DNA of 5,348 nucleotides, from assembly GCA_010028225.1 (NCBI GenBank), contig RGOY01000091.1:1-5348 (forward strand). Direction: 5' to 3'. Shown here piece by piece: positions 1-4,684 of the stretch (positions are counted from its first letter, which is position 1; each line of letters starts with the position of its first letter). The notes beneath the pieces were generated by a model. That model was given only the letters and a program-made list of their open reading frames with translations, did no database searches and was not told the DNA's origin. A program made the translations under genes and the position numbers. The stretch comes from Actinomycetota bacterium. GTDB taxonomy: Bacteria; Actinomycetota; Actinomycetes; Nanopelagicales; Nanopelagicaceae.

Positions 1-968
1 TGAATGTTCTTCCCAGGATTTTCTCTGGCAAGGCGACGAACCAAATTGAGTTCAGTGCCAATAGCCCAGGAAGAACCAAGAGGCGCTTCGGCAATGGTCT
101 TGATGATCTGTTCAGTGCTACCGACATGGTCCGCCTGGGAGACGACCTCATATTGACACTCGGGATGGACCAAAATTTGAATTCCAGGAATCTGAGAGCG
201 CATATCTGCGACATTCTTTGCGGTGAAGCGGCCATGTACCGAACAGTGCCCGCGCCAGAGAATGACCTTCGCACCGCGAATCTCTTGATCTGTTAAACCA
301 CCGCGATCTTTCCAAGGATTCCAGATAACACAATCATCAAGGTCCATCCCCAGTTTTCGCACGGCCGTATTTCTTCCGAGATGTTGATCCGGCAAGAAAA
401 ATATCCGTTCTCCTTGATCTAGCGCCCAACGCATCGCGCGCTCGGCATTCGATGAGGTGCAGATTGTTCCGCCATGTTCACCGGTAAAGGACTTGATAGC
501 GGCGGAAGAATTCATGTAGGTGACTGGAATAGTGGATGAATCGATACCTAGTTCAGAAAAGATATTGCCCGCTGCGGCAACTTGGGAGTGAGTTGCCATA
601 TCTGCCATCGAACAACCTGCAGCCAAGTCAGGCAGAATCACCTTCTGAGACTCATCGGTCAGAATGTCTGCACTCTCTGCCATAAAGTGAACACCACAGA
701 AGACGATTAACTCGGCATCGCGATTATTAGCTGCGGCCTGCGCCAATTTGAATGAGTCACCAGTGATATCTGCGAACTCAATGACCTCATCGCGTTGGTA
801 GTGGTGGCCAAGTATCATCAATCGCGTTCCAAGTTTGGTCTTTGCGGCCAAGGCTCGCTCAACTAGAGCAGGATCACTTGGCTCGGGTAGTTCACCAGTA
901 CACGAGACGCCGCGCTCGCTCGCTAAATCAGGGGCGCTGCCTCGCGAAAGGAACTCAAGCAGTGACAT
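1..968 (-). CDS. nadA: Quinolinate synthase NadA, 3'-truncated by window edge
   Basis: NadA condenses iminoaspartate with dihydroxyacetone phosphate to give quinolinate in de novo NAD synthesis; it is a cytosolic [4Fe-4S] enzyme. I translated 322 codons with no stop, so the frame runs off the left edge. Visible hallmarks are GHHYQRDEV (residues 54-62), the AAGCSMAD cluster-cysteine motif (Cys119), YMNSSAAIK (151-159), PDQHLGRN (193-200), WRGHCSVHGRF with the second cluster cysteine (Cys242), and HPEC (268-271). The third cluster cysteine, in the C-terminal CPxM motif of the family, lies outside the window. The CSVH-R-F form is the long type seen in actinobacteria. The ATG at 968 is the furthest possible start because an in-frame TAG lies four codons upstream (978-980). 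There is no Shine-Dalgarno, but a -10 box sits 6 nt before the ATG, suggesting a leaderless message. The gene is divergent from erpA, whose product supplies Fe-S clusters. Confidence 0.96.
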   Translation of the reverse strand, partial: MSLLEFLSRGSAPDLASERGVSCTGELPEPSDPALVERALAAKTKLGTRLMILGHHYQRDEVIEFADITGDSFKLAQAAANNRDAELIVFCGVHFMAESADILTDESQKVILPDLAAGCSMADMATHSQVAAAGNIFSELGIDSSTIPVTYMNSSAAIKSFTGEHGGTICTSSNAERAMRWALDQGERIFFLPDQHLGRNTAVRKLGMDLDDCVIWNPWKDRGGLTDQEIRGAKVILWRGHCSVHGRFTAKNVADMRSQIPGIQILVHPECQYEVVSQADHVGSTEQIIKTIAEAPLGSSWAIGTELNLVRRLARENPGKNI

Positions 969-974
969 ACCCGC

Positions 975-980
975 AGTCTA
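975..980 (-). promoter_or_regulatory. Putative -10 box of nadA, leaderless arrangement
   Basis: On the minus strand the hexamer TAGACT matches the actinobacterial -10 consensus TANNNT. It is followed by GCGGGT (6 nt) and then the nadA ATG, which would place the transcription start at the A of the start codon. No convincing -35 element lies 16-19 nt upstream. The absence of a ribosome binding site before this ATG agrees with leaderless translation. This is inferred from spacing only. Confidence 0.55.
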
Positions 981-1034
981 GTTCGGCGAATTGCTCACAG
1001 ACCTTCCAAGGGGCGGAGAGTGAGGTAGGGTGGC

Positions 1035-1040
1035 TAAGAT
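1035..1040 (+). promoter_or_regulatory. Putative -10 box of erpA
   Basis: TAAGAT fits TANNNT and would start transcription near 1047, giving an untranslated leader of about 53 nt that contains the erpA ribosome binding site. A second match, TAGGGT at 1026-1031, is a weaker alternative. Neither has a recognisable -35 box at normal spacing. The 131-bp gap between divergent nadA and erpA must hold promoters in both directions, which is the main support. Confidence 0.35.
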
Positions 1041-1087
1041 TGCCTCTGGATTACCAGCTACACGACGAAAACGGGACAAGGCGAAAT

Positions 1088-1092
1088 GGGAG
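1088..1092 (+). promoter_or_regulatory. erpA: Ribosome binding site fixing the erpA start
   Basis: GGGAG lies 7 nt before the ATG at 1100. The frame is open back to 842, deep inside the antisense strand of nadA. This site together with family length decides for 1100 rather than the long upstream start. Confidence 0.75.
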
Positions 1093-1099
1093 AAACGCG

Positions 1100-1447
1100 A
1101 TGAGCAACGAGACTGCAGTGAGCACGACAATCCAGTTGACCGATGTGGCATCAGGCAAGGTCGCATCTCTTCTTGCTCAAGAAGGTCGCGATGATCTTGT
1201 CCTTCGTGTGGCAGTTCAACCTGGTGGCTGCTCAGGTCTTCGCTACCAACTCTATTTCGACGACAAGGTTGAAGACTCTGACACCGTTGTCTCTTTCGGC
1301 ACAGTCCGAGTAGTCACCGACAAGATGTCAACTCCTTATCTCATGGGTGCAAGTATTGATTTCGTCGATACGATCGAGAAGCAAGGCTTCACTATCGACA
1401 ATCCCAACGCGCAAGGTTCTTGCGCTTGTGGCGATTCGTTTAACTAA
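1100..1447 (+). CDS. erpA: A-type iron-sulfur carrier / cluster insertion protein ErpA (HesB/IscA family)
   Basis: This small cytosolic carrier receives [2Fe-2S] or [4Fe-4S] clusters and hands them to apo-enzymes. It is 115 residues, normal for the family. The three cluster cysteines are present: Cys44 in QPGGCSGLRY, and Cys108 and Cys110 in GSCACGDSFN at the extreme C-terminus. The CAC form in place of the usual CGC, and the segments SIDFVDTIEKQGFTIDNPN and QEGRDDL, match from memory the mycobacterial homologue Rv2204c, so CAC is a lineage trait and not a defect. The start at 1100 is chosen for its GGGAG site and family length. It is divergent from nadA, a possible client enzyme, and 73 bp upstream of the kinase gene on the same strand, so the two may be co-transcribed. 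No clear terminator lies between them. Confidence 0.95.
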   Translation: MSNETAVSTTIQLTDVASGKVASLLAQEGRDDLVLRVAVQPGGCSGLRYQLYFDDKVEDSDTVVSFGTVRVVTDKMSTPYLMGASIDFVDTIEKQGFTIDNPNAQGSCACGDSFN

Positions 1448-1520
1448 CTCCGACGACTTCATTCGCTACTCTCCACCTCAGGCCAGATTCACTAGCGCCT
1501 CAACCGGAGGGTTATAAGCA

Positions 1521-2501
1521 ATGCGTATAGCCGTTGCAGGGTCAGTAGGTCGAGACCATCTCATGACCTTTCCCGGCAAATTCACTGACTCCTTGGTCGC
1601 AGAATCACTGGAGAAAGTCTCCCTCTCATTTCTTGTCGATGGCCTTGATGTGAGGCGAGGCGGGTGCGCGGCGAATATCTCTTTCGGGATGGGCATGCTT
1701 GGGCTTCGCCCGACGCTGATTGCATCCGTTGGTAAGGACTGGGATGACTACCAAGCCTGGCTCAATCGACACGGGGTTGATACCACTCATGTTCGCGTTT
1801 CAGAAACGCTTCACACCGCTCTTTATATGGTCACTACCGATACTTCGCTCAATCAGATTGCATCCTTCTTTCCCGGAGCGATGAGTGAAGCGAGGGAAAT
1901 CGAGCTTGCACCGGTGATGGAGAAGTCGGGGCGCTTTGATTTAGTGATGATCTCCCCGGACGACCCCGAGGCGATGGTGCGCCATACTGATAGCTGTCGA
2001 GGCGCAGGAATTCCATTTGCCGCTGACCCATCACAACAACTTGCTCGAATGAATGGTGATGAGATTAGAACTCTTATTGATGGCGCTACATATCTCTTCC
2101 TCAATGAATACGAACTCGCTCTGGCCATGCAGAAGACGGGATGGAGTGACGAAGAAATCTTGTCGAGAGTCGGCACCCGAGTCGTGACACTGAGTAGTGA
2201 TGGAGCGAAAGTAGAACGCAAGGGCGAGAAAGAAGTTCGAGTCAGCGTGCCGAAAGAGAAAGCAAAAGTTGATCCAACTGGAGTCGGCGATGCTTTCCGA
2301 TCGGGCTACCTTGCAGGGATTGCATGGGGTCTTGAGGCAGAGCGCTGCGCCCAACTCGGCTCGATGATTGCCACTTATGTCATCGAGACTAAGGGAACGC
2401 AGGAATATCGATTCAACAAATCTTCGTTCTTGGCGCGTTTTACTGGGGCATATGGCGCGCAATCAGCGTCTGAGATAGAACCACATCTTCAGATCGCTTA
2501 A
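1521..2501 (+). CDS. adoK: PfkB-family carbohydrate kinase, probable adenosine kinase
   Basis: This is a ribokinase/PfkB-fold kinase of 326 residues, probably phosphorylating adenosine to AMP in the cytosol for purine salvage. PfkB signature 1 is seen as RGGCAAN (residues 46-52). Signature 2 is DPTGVGDAFRSG (251-262), with Asp257 as catalytic base and the GVGD anion hole. NEYE (195-198) and AADPSQQLAR (167-176) are further family landmarks. The close match in my memory is M. tuberculosis Rv2202c, an adenosine kinase unlike the eukaryotic type and once annotated as a sugar kinase (cbhK): shared stretches include FPGAMSEAR, DPSQQLAR and DPTGVGDAFR. Substrate choice therefore rests on homology; a ribose or other nucleoside kinase cannot be excluded. 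The start is supported by GGAGGG at 1506-1511, 9 nt before the ATG. It lies downstream of erpA as in mycobacteria (there with a gene between) and converges on the TusA gene with only 11 bp between the stops. Confidence 0.9.
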   Translation: MRIAVAGSVGRDHLMTFPGKFTDSLVAESLEKVSLSFLVDGLDVRRGGCAANISFGMGMLGLRPTLIASVGKDWDDYQAWLNRHGVDTTHVRVSETLHTALYMVTTDTSLNQIASFFPGAMSEAREIELAPVMEKSGRFDLVMISPDDPEAMVRHTDSCRGAGIPFAADPSQQLARMNGDEIRTLIDGATYLFLNEYELALAMQKTGWSDEEILSRVGTRVVTLSSDGAKVERKGEKEVRVSVPKEKAKVDPTGVGDAFRSGYLAGIAWGLEAERCAQLGSMIATYVIETKGTQEYRFNKSSFLARFTGAYGAQSASEIEPHLQIA

Positions 2502-2512
2502 CTACGACCTCT

Positions 2513-2722
2513 TCAAATACCCCGAGTTATCTCAAAATTCTCAGAGTCGATTGCTGTGACGATATTTCCTGTCATCCGCGACCAAGCTTTGAGATCGGGC
2601 AGAGTTGCAACATCATCACTTTTTAAGAGAAATGAAACTTCACTCGGATAGTTCTTCATCGACTTACTCAGCTCAATTATTGGCAGGGGACACTTCATGC
2701 CAAGGCAGTTGATCTCGTGCAT
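2513..2722 (-). CDS. TusA/SirA-family sulfur carrier protein
   Basis: This is a 69-residue stand-alone TusA-fold protein. It has the diagnostic N-terminal pattern CLGMKCPLPIIELSK (residues 6-20), with Cys11 of the CPxP motif as the expected persulfide-carrying residue. An SDD segment (35-37) and the LKAW helix (44-47) follow, and length is typical for the family. TusA proteins accept sulfane sulfur from a cysteine desulfurase or other donor and pass it to thiolation or sulfur-oxidation partners. The final acceptor here is unknown, and the E. coli role in tRNA 2-thiouridine synthesis should not be assumed for an actinobacterium. The ATG shares its A with the TGA stop of the desulfurase-like gene (TGATG), so translation is very likely coupled and the two products are probably made together. 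Some actinomycetes encode similar domains as one fused polypeptide (from memory). Confidence 0.88.
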   Translation of the reverse strand: MHEINCLGMKCPLPIIELSKSMKNYPSEVSFLLKSDDVATLPDLKAWSRMTGNIVTAIDSENFEITRGI

Positions 2723-3882
2723 CAGAGAAGTTCCATGCGTAGCGCACGAGTATGAGTGAGTAGAGACTTGAGAAGTAGTTCAACAGTTTTGAGGTTTTCA
2801 TCTCGAAGTCGGATTCGGATATTGCCATGTGTGAGTAGTCCCATTGCTGATAGGACATGGCTAGGGGAGAGCTCGGATGCAGAACAAGCAGATCCTGAAT
2901 CGAGGAAGAAGCCATCCATGGCAAGTCGCCGAATCAGCTCATCTGCGGGAATATTGAGAAAGGAGATACTCAACCGATCGCCAGTTGATGTCCCGGCAAT
3001 GTCGATGTCATCGAGCACTCTCAGTTCGTCACGAAGAAAAGCGTTCGCTCGATCAATTTCTGTCGAAACTTTTGCGGCTTCAAGATCTAAGGTAACTGCG
3101 CCCATGAGAGTGAGAGGAACGCTTGCACCATATCTGGAAAGAGCAGGATCAAGAGTGGGAAGTGGATTTCGCCATGAGGCACGTTCATTGAGTGCAAGGA
3201 TGTAAAGACCTCTCGGCCCGCCCCAACTCGTTGCATCGAAGAGGGCGCTCTGCCATCTTGTCGTTTGATTGTTGGATTGATTGTTGGATTGGGAGAGTGC
3301 TTCCCTAGCTAGTGCAAAGCCCCAACCTCTTGGGTTGAGAGCGGTTGCATCAAGAATGAGTGGCCCATCAGGGATTAATGATTGCCAAACTCCGGTCTCA
3401 CCATTTCGTAGCTGAAAGAGAGTGAGAGTTTTTTGGGGATCTCCATCGACGTCGAGAAAGTGAATTTCTCCAGAAAGGTCGACGTGGGATTCACGCACCT
3501 CTATCCCAAGATTTCTTGCTTCAAGAACGGCTGCGATTGCATCTTTCTTGTCGATGGGGCTGTACCTGATGGTTGAGAACTCTCTTGACTTGGCATGACC
3601 CAAGACGGAGAGAGTGAAGGCCAACGAGCGATCAGAAATGAAGTGAATGGATGATGCGGGAAGTCCGAAAACCCTGGAAAAAGTTTGAAGGCAAGCTTCT
3701 AGGCGTATTGAATTTTCTGCTCCCGGGCCAAAAGCGGAACGAGGGTCGCCATCACCTTGCGTGAAGAAAGTCTCAAGGTTCTCTCGGATTGGTGTTGAAA
3801 ACGGCGCAAGATCTTGGAAATTCTTGGCTAAATCCGCTGTGACGGGGGACACCTGATAAAGGCTACTCGCAGGCCGAGTCAC
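2722..3882 (-). CDS. Cysteine-desulfurase-like (class V aminotransferase fold) protein lacking the PLP lysine
   Basis: At 386 residues this has the length and order of NifS/IscS proteins. The C-terminal catalytic loop is well preserved: LDSGSACSASELSPSHVL (residues 327-344), with Cys333 matching the persulfide cysteine, then the AMG segment and IRIRL. NGETG (160-164) and the ring-contact aspartate Asp178 in LILDAT are also recognisable. The PLP site is not. Where IscS has SGHK before the GGP/YGP turn, this protein reads DATS (216-219) before WGGPRG, so Ser219 replaces the Schiff-base lysine, and there is no lysine at all from 152 to 270. The Gln three residues after the Asp is Ala181, and the SGxT phosphate loop reads SDRS (83-86). 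Start: GTG at 3882, with an in-frame TAG two codons upstream and no Shine-Dalgarno, so the true start is uncertain (GTG at codon 11 is possible). It is translationally coupled to the TusA gene. Fold assignment is confident; ordinary desulfurase activity is doubtful. Confidence 0.85.
   Translation of the reverse strand: MTRPASSLYQVSPVTADLAKNFQDLAPFSTPIRENLETFFTQGDGDPRSAFGPGAENSIRLEACLQTFSRVFGLPASSIHFISDRSLAFTLSVLGHAKSREFSTIRYSPIDKKDAIAAVLEARNLGIEVRESHVDLSGEIHFLDVDGDPQKTLTLFQLRNGETGVWQSLIPDGPLILDATALNPRGWGFALAREALSQSNNQSNNQTTRWQSALFDATSWGGPRGLYILALNERASWRNPLPTLDPALSRYGASVPLTLMGAVTLDLEAAKVSTEIDRANAFLRDELRVLDDIDIAGTSTGDRLSISFLNIPADELIRRLAMDGFFLDSGSACSASELSPSHVLSAMGLLTHGNIRIRLRDENLKTVELLLKSLLTHTRALRMELL
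3265..3288. repeat. Two perfect 12-bp tandem copies within the desulfurase-like gene
   Basis: TTGATTGTTGGA occurs twice back to back, with a further TTG starting a third copy. Read on the minus strand it encodes SNNQ-SNNQ exactly in frame (residues 199-206). It falls in the stretch between Asp178 and position 219, which is about 15 residues longer than the matching span in E. coli IscS. Copy-number change would alter the protein by four residues without a frameshift. Confidence 0.9.
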
Positions 3883-3885
3883 TCG
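3875..3885. promoter_or_regulatory. Short inverted repeat at the divergent desulfurase/ctaC junction
   Basis: CGAGT-C-ACTCG is a perfect 5-bp inverted repeat with a 1-nt centre. It covers the GTG start of the minus-strand gene and the region where the -35 element of ctaC would lie (about 3876-3881). It could be an operator acting on both genes, but arms this short can occur by chance. Confidence 0.25.
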
Positions 3886-3898
3886 CTAACTAGGCCGA

Positions 3899-3904
3899 TA
3901 TTCT
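3899..3904 (+). promoter_or_regulatory. Putative -10 box of ctaC, leaderless arrangement
   Basis: TATTCT fits TANNNT and is followed by TGGCCC (6 nt) and the ATG at 3911, the same geometry as at nadA. No Shine-Dalgarno precedes the ATG, which supports a leaderless ctaC-ctaD message. No good -35 hexamer is seen. Confidence 0.55.
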
Positions 3905-3910
3905 TGGCCC

Positions 3911-4684
3911 ATGATGCTTCGCCTTCGACGCGCCGCACTCTCTTTGCCGCTTTTCTTCATGGTTTTTCTCACTGGTTGTTCCGTTGACGAACTTCGCGGG
4001 TTTGGTTTCGAAGAAGGCGTCACAAGTGTCAACGATACTTCGATGGGGCTTTGGCAAGGTGCATGGGTAGCGGCTGGCGTTGTCGGGCTCATCACTTTGA
4101 TACTCATTCTCTGGCCGATTGTTTTTCACCGAAAGAAGAATGAAGAATTTCCGAAGCAGACTCAGTACAACGTTCCTGTCGAAGTCGCCTACACGGTCAT
4201 CCCATTCATAATCGTTGCAGTTCTCTTTGCTTACACCGCTCGGGCGCAGAACGAGATCAAGGAAGTCACTCCAGTCACCAATCAGAGCGTCAAAGTTCAT
4301 GACATCACGGTCAACGCTATTCAGTGGTCGTGGCAATTCACTTACAAAGAGGCGGGACCTGACGCAACGGTGACAGGAACTCCTGCCCAGCCACCTACGC
4401 TGTACATGCCATTGGGTGAGAAAGTGCGTTTCAAGATCACAGCGTCAGATGTGGTTCACGGATTCTGGGTTCCTGCCTTCATGATTCAGATTCAAAATAT
4501 TCCTGGTGTCGAGAACCAGATTGAGTTCACAGCACAGAAGCTTGGTACTTACCCTGGTCGATGCAACATCCTTTGTGGTCGCCAACATTCACAGATGCTC
4601 TTCGATGTGAAAGTAGTGACCCCTGCGGAGTATCAGAGTTACATCGAATCATTGAGGATTGAGGCTGAAGGGGCAGAGGCATGA
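3911..4684 (+). CDS. ctaC: Cytochrome c oxidase subunit II, lipoprotein precursor
   Basis: CtaC takes electrons from cytochrome c at its CuA centre and passes them to subunit I of the membrane oxidase. The 257-residue precursor has a lipoprotein signal: basic MMLRLRR, a hydrophobic run, then the lipobox LTGC with Cys23 as lipidation site. Two membrane helices follow (about 49-72 and 91-111), then a cupredoxin domain. The aromatic QWSWQF (138-143) is the electron-entry patch. CuA ligands are His183, Cys218, Cys222, His226 and Met229 (C-x3-C-x3-H-x2-M). The residue contributing a backbone carbonyl, nearly always Glu in CxExC, is Ile220. From memory it lacks the long insertion of mycobacterial CtaC before the CuA domain. 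The start is ATG 3911 (ATG 3914 is also possible); it has no ribosome binding site but a -10 box 6 nt upstream. It overlaps ctaD by ATGA. Confidence 0.96.
   Translation: MMLRLRRAALSLPLFFMVFLTGCSVDELRGFGFEEGVTSVNDTSMGLWQGAWVAAGVVGLITLILILWPIVFHRKKNEEFPKQTQYNVPVEVAYTVIPFIIVAVLFAYTARAQNEIKEVTPVTNQSVKVHDITVNAIQWSWQFTYKEAGPDATVTGTPAQPPTLYMPLGEKVRFKITASDVVHGFWVPAFMIQIQNIPGVENQIEFTAQKLGTYPGRCNILCGRQHSQMLFDVKVVTPAEYQSYIESLRIEAEGAEA

Noticed and set aside
842..1099. In-frame N-terminal extension of erpA (201-residue version)
   Set aside because: It runs antisense through the start of nadA, has no family similarity, and the ATG at 1100 has a good GGGAG site and gives the normal family length.
1467..1472. 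TACTCT as a -10 box for adoK between erpA and adoK
   Set aside because: It fits TANNNT but has no -35 support, and such a loose hexamer is frequent by chance; co-transcription with erpA is equally likely.
1498..1510. CCTC / GAGG pairing that could mask the adoK ribosome binding site
   Set aside because: It is only four base pairs with a 5-nt loop; Shine-Dalgarno-like GAGG often finds such a partner by chance, and no switch-like alternative structure was seen.
2031..2462. 143-residue minus-strand reading frame
   Set aside because: It lies antisense within the kinase gene, whose PfkB motifs fix the true frame.
2469..2493. Bulged hairpin TCTGA-GAT / ATC-T-TCAGA near the end of adoK
   Set aside because: It is inside the coding sequence, AU-rich with a bulge, and has no following T-run, so it is not a credible intrinsic terminator.
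2756..3205. 149-residue plus-strand reading frame
   Set aside because: It is entirely antisense to the well-supported desulfurase-like gene, has Ser/Arg-rich low-complexity composition and no recognisable domain.
3226..3231. Loss of the PLP lysine as a sequencing error
   Set aside because: Both codons of the HK pair differ by multiple bases from His-Lys (ACG AGT), the frame continues intact through the Cys loop, and several separate PLP-contact positions are also changed.
3890..4336. 148-residue minus-strand reading frame
   Set aside because: It is antisense to ctaC, which has a lipobox, two membrane helices and CuA ligands; the reverse frame shows no domain.
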